From NCBI RefSeq assembly GCF_025628885.1, contig NZ_JAOTIF010000001.1:62001-126000 (forward strand): DNA of 64,000 nt, in the 5' to 3' direction. Source of the DNA: Paraflavisolibacter caeni. Its GTDB lineage: Bacteria; Bacteroidota; Bacteroidia; Chitinophagales; Chitinophagaceae. The notes under the pieces were generated by a model that worked only from the letters and a program-made list of their open reading frames with translations, was not told the DNA's origin and did no database searches. The number at the start of each line of letters is the position of its first letter. Within the stretch, counting starts at the first letter, position 1. Position numbers and translations under genes: made by a program. Shown one piece after another: positions 26,803-35,775 of the stretch.

Positions 26803-28134
26803 TCAAACCGTCTTCAACTTATACCCATTGTGATATTCCGCCATTAAGTATTGCTCATTCAGTTTGTTATCCGTAAACTTTCCCTTGGCTTTGTCCCAAA
26901 CCACTCGTTGACCGCTTCTGAAACTGATATTACCCATTTGCGCAACGGTAGCCACATGGGCGCCTGTCTCAATAGGACAATTCAGTTCTTTCATTTTACG
27001 GGACTTTACTACAGAAATAAAGTTCTCCCAATGTTTGTCCAAACCATTATCTACTGATGGTTGCAGTGGTTTACTTACTTTATTTCCACTGTGTTTCTCT
27101 TCGATCACTTCCCAGCCGCCACGATTCAGGACGAGCGTACCATTGTTGCCAATGTAAGCAATACCATGGTCGCGCCCATATGAGCCATTGTCAATACCCA
27201 TGGCATGATCCCACACCAGGTTAAAACCGTCAAATTCATACAACGCGGTCAGCGTATCAGGCGTTTCCTGTGCCAATTCCGGATAGGCAAAAATGCCTCC
27301 AAGGGCAGCTACTGTTTTGGGAATAGGAGCCTTCATGCCCAGTAAGGCATAATCCAGCAGGTGTACGCCCCAGTCTGTCATCAAACCTCCTGCGTAATCC
27401 CAGAACCAGCGGAAATTGAAATGAAAGCGGCTGGAATTGAAGGGGCGCTTTTCTGCAGGTCCCAGCCACATGGCATAATCTACGCCAGCCGGAGGTGCAG
27501 AATCCGGAACCTTGGGACCGGGCTTCATCCATCCCTGGTAACACCATACTTTCACAGTGCGGATGTTTCCCAATTGTCCCGAATGCACAAAGTCAACTGC
27601 ATCCCTGAAATGCTTTTGGCTGCGTTGCCATTGACCCGCCTGTACCACCTTGTTGTACTTTTTTTGTGCAGCAACCATAGCCCTGCATTCTTCAATGGAA
27701 TTGCCCACTGGCTTTTCCACGTATACGTCTTTCCCCGCCTGGCAGGCATCGATCATGATCAGGGCATGCCAGTGATCGGGGGTGCCAATAATGACGGCAT
27801 CAACATCTTTTTGCTCCAATAAACGACGGTAATCGGAATAAGTTTTCACTTTAGCCGCATCTACATTAAGACTGGCCAACTCGCCCATGCGTTTATCCAA
27901 TATATTTTTATCTACGTCACATAGCGCTACAAGGTTTACACCCGGTACTTTCAAAGCCGATTTTACATTGGCCCAACCCATACCTGCAATACCAATGGCT
28001 GCAATGTTCACCTGGTCGCTAGGCGCTAAACGCTGAGGAAAAAGTGCAAAAGCTTTATTGTCAAGAGCCGACAGAAGCGTTGCGCCCCCTAAAAAGGTCG
28101 TGGTTTGTTTTAAAAAATGACGTCGATTGGACAT
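26803..28134 (-). CDS. Gfo/Idh/MocA family oxidoreductase with Tat-like signal
   Basis: 443 residues. The N-terminus MSNRRHFLKQTTTFLGGATLLSA is a twin-arginine type signal. The Rossmann part (about 45-165) has VNIAAIGIAGMGWANVKSA, VALCDVD, and the family motif VYVEKPVGNSIEECRAM. The C-terminal substrate domain has MTDWGVHLLDYALLGM. It is probably a periplasmic NAD(P)-dependent or redox-neutral sugar enzyme. The ATG at 28134 is chosen because it starts the Tat motif. It converges with the gliding-type gene, 64 nt apart. Confidence 0.92.
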   Translation of the reverse strand: MSNRRHFLKQTTTFLGGATLLSALDNKAFALFPQRLAPSDQVNIAAIGIAGMGWANVKSALKVPGVNLVALCDVDKNILDKRMGELASLNVDAAKVKTYSDYRRLLEQKDVDAVIIGTPDHWHALIMIDACQAGKDVYVEKPVGNSIEECRAMVAAQKKYNKVVQAGQWQRSQKHFRDAVDFVHSGQLGNIRTVKVWCYQGWMKPGPKVPDSAPPAGVDYAMWLGPAEKRPFNSSRFHFNFRWFWDYAGGLMTDWGVHLLDYALLGMKAPIPKTVAALGGIFAYPELAQETPDTLTALYEFDGFNLVWDHAMGIDNGSYGRDHGIAYIGNNGTLVLNRGGWEVIEEKHSGNKVSKPLQPSVDNGLDKHWENFISVVKSRKMKELNCPIETGAHVATVAQMGNISFRSGQRVVWDKAKGKFTDNKLNEQYLMAEYHNGYKLKTV

Positions 28135-28317
28135 GGCAAGTCTTTTTGGTTTAAGGTAGAAATGGAAATTTAGAATATTTAGTGTACAATTTGAAATCAA
28201 AATCGCATCATTGCTTCACCTCCCGTCATCTGTCCTCTGCCATCTGTCATCTTCTGGCTAGAAAGGTGCTAATAGTTTAATAACTTTAATAAAGCCCTCC
28301 GTATGTAAAACGCCAAT

Positions 28318-29559
28318 ATGAAACCATCAATTTTATTGTGCAGCGTTCTTCTGGCGCTCTTGCTGATAGCTGGCCTGTTGCATAAAGCACGGGCGCAACA
28401 AGGCGGCTGCGTACCCCAGGACCTTATTGCTCACATTGATTTCGGCAGGGGCGACAATGTGCAGGATTTTAACACATTTCCGCTATCAAATTACGGGCGT
28501 ATATGGGGCGGTTGCCCAACTGATGGCCATTATACTTTTACTTCCTATACATCCAATTGCTTTGAGGGCGACTGGTTCACACTTACGGAAGACCATACCC
28601 CAGGTGACACGGATGGAAATATGTTGTTGGTGAATGCCTACCCGGGAGGCGGTGTTTTCTTTCATCGTACCATCAGTGGACTGACAGGCAATAAAACCTA
28701 CGAACTGGCATTGTGGTTGATTAATGTTTGCCGCTTACATATCTGTTGCTCCTCTCTGTCTCCGGTGATTTCTTTCTCGTTGGCAACACCTTCCGGGAAG
28801 AATATTGCCTCGTTTCGCCTTGGAGAACTGGAGCAGCGCACATCTCCCCAATGGAGGAAATCTGTAAGTTATTTTACCATGCCAGCCGGTGAAACCTCAG
28901 TAGTGCTCACCATGCAGGACAATGCAATAGGGGGCTGCGGAAACGATTTCGCTTTAGACGATATTAGCGTCCGGGAATGTATTCCGCTGCAGCCCATAGT
29001 AAAAGCCAAACCAAAGCAGTCTACAACACCTGTAGTAAAGAAACCAACCGATATTCCAAAACCTGAAATGAAAAAAGAACAGGTAAAACAACCTGTTATT
29101 AAAACTGCAGAAAAACCCGCTCCTGTCCTGAAAAGTAGTAAGGACTCACCGGTACATGTTCTTACTGTACCCAATCAAAAAACGGCAATATCTACTCCTG
29201 CACCGCAGGTATTACGTTCACGGGCTAACCCCTTGATCAGGCTAATAGAAGCAAAGCCAGGTGAGCTGACGATCAGCCTTTACGACAATGGTGAAGTAGA
29301 TGGCGACACAGTCAGCATTTACCACAACAACAAGCTAATTGTTTCCAAAGCCAGGCTATCTCAAAAGCCAATCACCTTTCAACTCAAGGTTGATGCGACG
29401 CAGCCTTATCATGAGTTGATCATGGTCGCCGACAACCTGGGCTCCATTCCACCCAATACCTCACTAATGATTGTAACCGCAAATGATAAAATATACAAGG
29501 TATTTATCTCGTCTTCTGAACAGAAGAATGCCAGGGTCGTAGTGATGCTAAAGGAGTAA
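28318..29559 (+). CDS. Secreted protein with lectin-like N-domain and Lys/Pro linker, unknown function
   Basis: 413 residues. Signal peptide (about 1-27, ending HKARAQ). A cysteine-rich beta domain (about 30-222) starts CVPQDLIAHIDFGRGDN and ends FALDDISVREC, as in carbohydrate-binding-like modules of Bacteroidota secreted proteins. A Lys/Pro-rich linker (about 225-295) follows, then a C-terminal domain starting PLIRLIEAKPGELTISLYDNGEVDGDTVS, seen after other repeat or OmpA-type proteins of this group. No T9SS signal is obvious. The SBBP-repeat protein gene follows 27 nt downstream, suggesting co-expression. Confidence 0.72.
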   Translation: MKPSILLCSVLLALLLIAGLLHKARAQQGGCVPQDLIAHIDFGRGDNVQDFNTFPLSNYGRIWGGCPTDGHYTFTSYTSNCFEGDWFTLTEDHTPGDTDGNMLLVNAYPGGGVFFHRTISGLTGNKTYELALWLINVCRLHICCSSLSPVISFSLATPSGKNIASFRLGELEQRTSPQWRKSVSYFTMPAGETSVVLTMQDNAIGGCGNDFALDDISVRECIPLQPIVKAKPKQSTTPVVKKPTDIPKPEMKKEQVKQPVIKTAEKPAPVLKSSKDSPVHVLTVPNQKTAISTPAPQVLRSRANPLIRLIEAKPGELTISLYDNGEVDGDTVSIYHNNKLIVSKARLSQKPITFQLKVDATQPYHELIMVADNLGSIPPNTSLMIVTANDKIYKVFISSSEQKNARVVVMLKE

Positions 29560-29586
29560 GTTTTATGGTAACATAAAAACCAGATT

Positions 29587-31395
29587 ATGGAAAAAAATCA
29601 ACTGTTTAAGAAAGCCTTATTGCTTCTCTTTCATTGTTTACTCACAATGCTAAGTTTCACACAGGTTACTGAACAATGGGTAAGAAGATATAATAGCCTG
29701 GAAAATGAATTTGATTATACCTATGATTTGGCAGTCGATGCCTCCGGGAACGTATATGTAACAGGGCTGGTTAGTGAGGAAACAGCGAGTGACTATACTA
29801 CTATTAAATACGATGCAGCCGGAAATGAACTTTGGGTAAGAAGGTTCAATGGACCAGGCAATGAGTTTGATCAGGCAACTTCTATCGCTGTAGATGCAAA
29901 GGGTAATGTGTATGTAACTGGCTTTAGCGTTGGTGGCGGAGGCAGTTGGGACTATGCAACGATTAAGTATGATGCTGCCGGCAATGAGCTTTGGGTAAGA
30001 TGGTATGATGGTCCTGGAAATCATTCCGATATCGCTGCATCCTTAGCCGTAGACGCTCAGGGGAATGTCTATGTAACAGGTTACAGCGATGATCTGGAAA
30101 CCAATTCTGATTATGCAACCGTCAAGTATGATACCAATGGAAACGAGCTATGGGTAAGAAGATATAATGGCCCGGGGAATAATTCAGATATAGCTATTGC
30201 CCTTGCCCTGGATGCTTCTGGTAATGTATATGTAACTGGTGCCAGCATTAGCAGTGCTACCGGTTTTAATTATGATTATGCCACTGTAAAATATGATGCT
30301 AATGGAAATGAGAAATGGATAAAAATGTACAACGGGTCGGGAAATGATATTGATTTTCCCGGTTCAATAGCAGTGGATGGTTCCGGCAATGTTTATGTCA
30401 CAGGAGGGAGCCTTGGCAGTACTGGAGTAAATGACTATGCTACTGTAAAATATGATACCAATGGCAAAGAAAAGTGGGTCCGAAGACATAAAGGAGGCAG
30501 TGCCTATTCCCTGGCAGTTGACGCCTTAAACAATGTATTTGTGACAGGGACAATTGATGGTGGAGGAACGGGTGATGACTACGGCACCATAAAATATGAT
30601 ACCAATGGTAATGAAAAATGGGTAAGAAGCTACAATGGCCCAGGGAATAATTCTGATATCGCAACATCCTTGTTTGTGGATGCCTCTGGCAATGTCTATG
30701 TAACAGGAACAAGTTATGGAAGTGAATCCTTTTCTGACATTGCAACTATAAAATATGATACCAACGGCAATGAGAAATGGGTACAACGGTATAATGGTCC
30801 GGGCAATAGTTTTGATGTAGGAGTCTCTATTGTTGTAGGCGCAAATGAAAATGTGTATGTTGTAGGATATGACTTTGGAATAGATTCTCAAACAGACTAT
30901 GTCACTATCAAATACACCCAAGGCTCTGTAACAGACATTAACTGCGGCAAAAAAGGAGACAAGGTACTGGTGTGTCATAAGGGAAAGACACTTTGCATCT
31001 CCCACAGTGCCGTGGCTGCTCATTTAAAGCATGGCGATCAGTTGGGTAGTTGTAATGCATCACCTTCTTTGAACAGTATTACTGAAAACACTGATGCGCT
31101 TCAATGGATGGAGGAAAGTCCTAAGCGGTTTTGGGTTTCCGTTGCACCTAATCCATTCAATTCATTGACGAAGATTCAGTATGAGTTGCCCTTCGATGGC
31201 GATGTTTCCATCAAGGTCTATGACGTGCTGGGAAGAGAGGTCACTACAGTAGTGAAGGCTAAGCATAATGCAGGCTTGTACAGTACTGAGTTAAATGCTA
31301 TAACTCTTACAAAGGGCATTTATTATTATCGCTGTACACTTACTACTAAAAACAAGGTGTGGGTGCAGTCTGGAAAATTCATAGTGCTTAAGTAA
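29587..31395 (+). CDS. SBBP-repeat protein with T9SS type A sorting domain
   Basis: 602 residues. Signal peptide (about 1-25), then eight beta-propeller-type SBBP repeats of about 50 residues (about 28-445), each with DYATIKYD-NGNE-WVRRYNGPGN and a VDASGNVYVTG core. Next is a small Cys/His segment with KVLVCHKGKTLCIS and HLKHGDQLGSC (about 458-486). The last ~85 residues are a type A sorting domain (VAPNPFNSLTKIQYELP, SIKVYDVLGREVTT, KGIYYYRC, GKFIVLK) for type IX export. It is probably a surface protein. Repeats differ at many codons, so they are not a recent expansion. Confidence 0.9.
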   Translation: MEKNQLFKKALLLLFHCLLTMLSFTQVTEQWVRRYNSLENEFDYTYDLAVDASGNVYVTGLVSEETASDYTTIKYDAAGNELWVRRFNGPGNEFDQATSIAVDAKGNVYVTGFSVGGGGSWDYATIKYDAAGNELWVRWYDGPGNHSDIAASLAVDAQGNVYVTGYSDDLETNSDYATVKYDTNGNELWVRRYNGPGNNSDIAIALALDASGNVYVTGASISSATGFNYDYATVKYDANGNEKWIKMYNGSGNDIDFPGSIAVDGSGNVYVTGGSLGSTGVNDYATVKYDTNGKEKWVRRHKGGSAYSLAVDALNNVFVTGTIDGGGTGDDYGTIKYDTNGNEKWVRSYNGPGNNSDIATSLFVDASGNVYVTGTSYGSESFSDIATIKYDTNGNEKWVQRYNGPGNSFDVGVSIVVGANENVYVVGYDFGIDSQTDYVTIKYTQGSVTDINCGKKGDKVLVCHKGKTLCISHSAVAAHLKHGDQLGSCNASPSLNSITENTDALQWMEESPKRFWVSVAPNPFNSLTKIQYELPFDGDVSIKVYDVLGREVTTVVKAKHNAGLYSTELNAITLTKGIYYYRCTLTTKNKVWVQSGKFIVLK

Positions 31396-31764
31396 GTAGC
31401 TTTTTAAGTGTAATTAATTGAACCAGTTGTTATGGCTTCTAACTGAAATTATAGCGTAGTTTTACGATGGTGTAATAGTTGTATTACGCATTGTTGTAAG
31501 GTCTTTTTCATTCTGATTTGTTTTAGTGCAATTAGTGTTAATGAGCTTGGTTTTAAAATATAATGTATATAACTTGCATGTAAATATTCTTGCATAAGAT
31601 CAGCTTTTTTAAAATATACGATCCTGCCCCTTTGATCAAAATCTTTGCTGTAAAGTTTGAGTTTAATTATCTGGTTGGCTCTATATAAGCTTATCCTGTA
31701 TAAACCGGATGTCATTCATTTCTCTTGTTGGGTATTTCATTTTTTAATCATAAAGTCTTTCACA
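31396..31764. other. Gene-free stretch of 369 nt
   Basis: AT-rich sequence between the SBBP-repeat gene and the HEIGH peptidase gene. The minus strand has an 88-codon open frame with a short RGRIVYFKKADLMQEYL phrase like the wing of an excisionase-type HTH, but no complete domain. I see no convincing gene, array or terminator; it probably holds the peptidase promoter. Confidence 0.5.
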
Positions 31765-32577
31765 ATGAAAAACACACTACTCTTTGCAGTATTCTTTATT
31801 ATGGCGCTCCTGCTTACTGCTTGTAAAAAAGATATAAAAGAATCAGAGGCACAACAGGCAATCTCTCAGGACGTTTTAAGCAAGATCCAGAAACTAGGCT
31901 TCGGTATAAGCTCTGTTCAGAAGGTTGAGGGAGGTTATCTTGTGGAAGATGATATCTTGCTTACAGATGAACACCTCAACGGCAATCCTAAAATGGAAAT
32001 ACTTAGAGTGGGTAGTGAGGAACAATACCGTACCAGTAACACGGTATTGGGCTTACCCAGGACCATTACTATACGTGTATCAACTTCATTGCCTTCGGTT
32101 TATGTAACAGCATTAAATGCAGCTATAGCCAGGTACAATGCCCTAAAGACAACGACTACGAATTTCCTATTAACATTTGTAAGAGTTACTTCCGGAGGTA
32201 ATATTGTAATTAATCCTGCTCCGGCAGGATCTCCTTATTTAGCTTCAGCCGGCTTCCCTTCTGATGCAGGTAATCCATATACCCAAATTTTGGTAAATGC
32301 TTCTATTGTAAATAGTTGGGCAGCGAATACAAAAACTACAATACTTGCACATGAGATAGGTCATTGTATTGGTCTCCGCCATACAGACTGGTTTAATCGT
32401 TCATTCAGTTGCGGCGGTTCAGCGGTTAATGAGGGTGCAGGCTCTGTTGGAGCAAAACTGATTCCCGGAACACCTTCAGGAGCTGAAGCAGGATCCTGGA
32501 TGTTGGCTTGTATAGGTAATGGAACTAATCGGCCGTTTACTGCAAACGACGTAATTGCCTTAAGATGGTTGTATTAG
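31765..32577 (+). CDS. HEIGH-type zinc metallopeptidase lipoprotein (M57-like)
   Basis: 270 residues. Lipoprotein signal with Cys20 in LLLTACKK. The zinc site TTILAHEIGHCIGLRHTD contains HExxHxxxxxH (His196, Glu197, His200, His206), the dual-action HEIGH peptidase signature. The middle region (RTITIRVSTSLPSVYVTALNAA) matches that family. It is probably anchored in the outer membrane and cleaves proteins outside or in the periplasm. The ATG at 31765 is chosen because the lipoprotein signal starts there; the frame is open upstream to 31657. Confidence 0.9.
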   Translation: MKNTLLFAVFFIMALLLTACKKDIKESEAQQAISQDVLSKIQKLGFGISSVQKVEGGYLVEDDILLTDEHLNGNPKMEILRVGSEEQYRTSNTVLGLPRTITIRVSTSLPSVYVTALNAAIARYNALKTTTTNFLLTFVRVTSGGNIVINPAPAGSPYLASAGFPSDAGNPYTQILVNASIVNSWAANTKTTILAHEIGHCIGLRHTDWFNRSFSCGGSAVNEGAGSVGAKLIPGTPSGAEAGSWMLACIGNGTNRPFTANDVIALRWLY

Positions 32578-32599
32578 AATGACTCTTCCTGCTTTACCA

Positions 32600-32645
32600 T
32601 CTGATGAAGAGCATGCTGTATGCTAGAAGCATGCTCTTCATCAGA
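32600..32645. terminator. 18-bp inverted repeat between convergent genes
   Basis: Perfect 18-bp arms (32600-32617 and 32628-32645; core GAAGAGCATGC) with a 10-nt loop lie between the HEIGH peptidase stop and the stop of the minus-strand lipoprotein gene. There is no long T-run, but position and stem strength suit bidirectional termination. Confidence 0.7.
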
Positions 32646-32667
32646 TAAAGTTAGAAGCGCTATATAA

Positions 32668-33048
32668 TCATTTTATTCTGATATACTTTTCGCCGCACCC
32701 TTCAATACAATTAGGCCTAAGGACTAAACTGGTATCATTCAATTCAATGATCTTCACATTATAGGCTTTAGTGGTATCTTCAGGTACAACTTTAATATTG
32801 GTACTGTCTAATAAAACATACCTGCCTGCATTTTTATGTTCAGAATCTATAAATACGCCGTCTTTTCTGAATTCAATTGTTCTCTGTTGATCCGCTTCCT
32901 GCCAGTTTCCTTTTCCATCACCAATATCAGCATAATATTGAGTCATTTTCCATTTACCAACAAGTTGGGCCGGTTGAGAGGTATGATGAACTGATCTCAG
33001 TTTACAACTACATAGTAGCACTGTTAATAAAATCAATTTGTAAACCAT
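32668..33048 (-). CDS. Small lipocalin-like lipoprotein
   Basis: 126 residues. A very short lipoprotein signal reaches Cys13 or Cys15 (LLTVLLCSCK). A lipocalin-like layout follows: VGKWKMTQYYADIG (the GxW start of a barrel), TIEFRKDGVFIDSE, GRYVLLDSTNIKV and a terminal pair of Cys (NCIEGCGEKYI). The function is unknown. It sits 30 nt after the S8 peptidase gene on the same strand, so the two may be co-transcribed. The protein at 43476 has a similar plan. Confidence 0.72.
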   Translation of the reverse strand: MVYKLILLTVLLCSCKLRSVHHTSQPAQLVGKWKMTQYYADIGDGKGNWQEADQQRTIEFRKDGVFIDSEHKNAGRYVLLDSTNIKVVPEDTTKAYNVKIIELNDTSLVLRPNCIEGCGEKYIRIK

Positions 33049-33078
33049 CTGTTATAGGTGTTTTAAATAGTTTATTGA

Positions 33079-35682
33079 TTAATAGACCAATATCTTTTTA
33101 GTGAACGCTTCCCCTGATTTTGAATAAAACCTGAATAAGTAAACTCCTTTGGATAAGGATACAGCTGGCAGCTCCTGGTTGATATCTTTAAGTTGTCCTT
33201 TATACATAAGTTTACCTATGACATCATAAATTTCAACAGAGTAAACGCCAGGTTGTTGGGCGATCAATCTTAATGATTGATTCTGTCTTACAGGATTGGG
33301 GAAAGCAATGACAGGGTTATCAGGAAAGTAGAATACAGACTCTGTTGAACTATAAATGGTATGGCCATTGGTTAATGTTAATGCTACTCGATAGCTGTTG
33401 ACTCCTTTTGTTAAGACGGTATCCACAAATGTAAAATAGGTGCTTGTGGGGCCTGATAGCCCGGCTACTGTATAGATGTTTGAAAAGCCATCCTTTTGAT
33501 ATTTTTGAAAGGAGAGTAGTTGCACACCATAAGTACTGCCTATACCTACAGCTAAATCTGCTGTGTTCTCGCGCTCCAGTAAAACATAAAAGCTTTGAAA
33601 ATAACAATCAACACCTTGGGTCCGGTAATCAATCGTGTAGCTTTTTAGCCCGGTTCTATTATTTATTTTAGGCGCAACTGCATAATATATAGTTGGCGAC
33701 AAAGATTTTTGTAATACAATAAATGTATCCTGTATAGTGGATACAGGCTCCATGTATTGATCTCCCAATTGGTATAGCTGGTAACCGTTATTTTGGACAT
33801 TGTTCCAATGTAACATAAATGAGTCTGTACAGTTAAAGCCAACTTGCATGTCTGTAAGCTTTGATATAGTAAATACTTCCGACTCGCTAATCATATTTAG
33901 GGATGGTATGGTGAATCTTAGTTGGGCAGTAATGGATGTATCTGGTACAGTCCATTTTGTATAATGATTTTGAACAGAAATATTGGAGGCTACTCTTTGC
34001 CAGGCGCCATTATTGTAAGAACATTCTAAATAACCACTATCCTGTATATTGCTTTGCCAGCGTAATAGGTGAGTCTTCCCTGCTTCCAGCACATCTGTAG
34101 ATAAGGGGTAGGTCCATGTAAAATGATTAATTGTATCTAGTTGATATGCGACAGCAAATTTCTGGTCTGCCGTTACTATATTGCTGCCTTTTACTTCAAA
34201 AATATAATGGCCTGGTTGGGGATGATCAACAGTAATGAGTTCCACATTATTAAGTGTATCAATTCTTCTTGTGGGTGGTAGTTGCAAAGAATCCAGGTTG
34301 GCAGAAGAATTCAGTACCCATGGCAACCAAATTTCTCTTGTGTTGGAAAAGGAAAGTGTTGCATCCAGGTCGTTGACTAATGCTTTAGGTGCATTGGCTA
34401 TGGCAGGTGTATCTGTCCATACCAATGTAATTTTAAATTGTGCAATATTGGCCGGGATATCTAGTGAGAAGGATTTTGTCTGCCCTTTTTTTACTTCATC
34501 CTCAAAGAAATGATTTGCTGTTATAGTGGCTAAAGCTTCATAAGCATTCAGGTTTCCATAACCTGTTGTATAATTGATCACCTTTACAGGGTCATGGTCT
34601 GCACTATTTAATAAAACAGCCTTGGATAAAGCCGCGGAAGGTAAGGTTCCATGTGTTTGCAAATAAGCATCCTGTACTAATGTTGCAGCACCTGACACCA
34701 AAGCTGCCGATCCTGAGCTCCCGTCCTGACCAAATGCCACTAGATCTGGTTTGACACGTCCATCATAAGCAGGACCTTTCGAGCTTAGCTCCATTACGGT
34801 GTTGAATGAATCGACAGCGCCAACTGTAATGATGTTTTTTGCCATCTTAAAGCTGCCGGTCATATTAGCAAATTGCAAGATGCCGGAATAAGTTCCATCG
34901 GTTGGTGTACTTGTTCCTGAATTACCACTTGAGAATACATGCATGAGAGCGTTGTTGTGATATATGCTGGCATCGAAAGCCGCTGCATCAGCTCCATAAT
35001 AATTCTCGATACCTGTTCCGTAGGAATGATTCTGAATACTAATGTGATATTGTTGGTAAATGGAATCTGCATCTGGTAATAGGTTGACAAAATCAGATGA
35101 TGTGACAAAAACACCCGGAGCGGCTCCTTTGTTGAAAGGGGAGGAATTACCCCCTCCTCCAAGCATGGTAACCATCCTGGATGCATGACCTGTCAGACTG
35201 GGCGCTGCAATACCTGAATTAAAATAACGTCCTTTAATATCAATATCAGTAGTATCAAAACGTTGCTCTTTCAATGAAGCATGTATGTTGCTGCCGTTGA
35301 AAGGAAAAAGACGATGAACAACATTGAATTGATTAAGGGATAAGTCAAACTCAGCAGTTGCAAGTTCCTCTTTGGGCTTTCTTAACAAATCTGCAAATAC
35401 AACGGAAGTATCATTGATCAATTGCATCAATCTACTGGTATTGATTCTGCATACAATAGTATTCGCCGGGCTATAGCTGGAAATGAAGCGCACATCTTTT
35501 TTCCATTGGCCAAGTACCGTAAAATTTTGAACAGACAATAGAATGTCTATACTATCAGGCTTAATACTTCTTTTTAGGAACAGCTCTAATGAAGGCGTTA
35601 TTTTTTTGGCTGGCAGCTTTAAGTTTTGTGCCTTGCAAAAAATGGTGCAAATAACAAAAGCCAAGACCAATAGTATCCGCAT
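33079..35682 (-). CDS. S8 family subtilisin-like peptidase with T9SS type A sorting domain
   Basis: 867 residues. Signal peptide (MRILLVLAFVICTIFCKAQ), an N-terminal prodomain-like part, then a subtilase domain. The Asp is probably in DIDIKGRYFNSG, the His is in TGHASRMVTMLGG, the oxyanion Asn is in FSSGNSGTS, and the Ser is in DGSSGSAALVSGAA, which lacks the usual AAP Pro. Beta-sandwich domains and a C-terminal type A signal follow (AFPNPVRQNQSLRL, VEIYDVIGKLMYKG, KGVYLFRFYSKSG). It is exported by type IX secretion. The ATG at 35682 is chosen because the signal starts there. Confidence 0.92.
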   Translation of the reverse strand: MRILLVLAFVICTIFCKAQNLKLPAKKITPSLELFLKRSIKPDSIDILLSVQNFTVLGQWKKDVRFISSYSPANTIVCRINTSRLMQLINDTSVVFADLLRKPKEELATAEFDLSLNQFNVVHRLFPFNGSNIHASLKEQRFDTTDIDIKGRYFNSGIAAPSLTGHASRMVTMLGGGGNSSPFNKGAAPGVFVTSSDFVNLLPDADSIYQQYHISIQNHSYGTGIENYYGADAAAFDASIYHNNALMHVFSSGNSGTSTPTDGTYSGILQFANMTGSFKMAKNIITVGAVDSFNTVMELSSKGPAYDGRVKPDLVAFGQDGSSGSAALVSGAATLVQDAYLQTHGTLPSAALSKAVLLNSADHDPVKVINYTTGYGNLNAYEALATITANHFFEDEVKKGQTKSFSLDIPANIAQFKITLVWTDTPAIANAPKALVNDLDATLSFSNTREIWLPWVLNSSANLDSLQLPPTRRIDTLNNVELITVDHPQPGHYIFEVKGSNIVTADQKFAVAYQLDTINHFTWTYPLSTDVLEAGKTHLLRWQSNIQDSGYLECSYNNGAWQRVASNISVQNHYTKWTVPDTSITAQLRFTIPSLNMISESEVFTISKLTDMQVGFNCTDSFMLHWNNVQNNGYQLYQLGDQYMEPVSTIQDTFIVLQKSLSPTIYYAVAPKINNRTGLKSYTIDYRTQGVDCYFQSFYVLLERENTADLAVGIGSTYGVQLLSFQKYQKDGFSNIYTVAGLSGPTSTYFTFVDTVLTKGVNSYRVALTLTNGHTIYSSTESVFYFPDNPVIAFPNPVRQNQSLRLIAQQPGVYSVEIYDVIGKLMYKGQLKDINQELPAVSLSKGVYLFRFYSKSGEAFTKKILVY

Positions 35683-35775
35683 AGCTTCAATAAAGCTACA
35701 GCAAATCTGCAATCTTATTTCTGTTTAATGAAAACAACAACAGGCATCCTAACTTTAAGTACTAATTGACTAAGC

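Noticed and set aside
29587-31395. Recent tandem duplication in the SBBP gene
   Set aside because: The eight repeats match as protein but differ at many codons and in loop length, indicating old divergence.
31449-31715. 88-codon minus-strand ORF with an excisionase-like phrase
   Set aside because: Only the short RGRIVYFKKADLMQEYL stretch is suggestive; the first helices of an HTH are absent and the rest is low-quality AT-rich translation.
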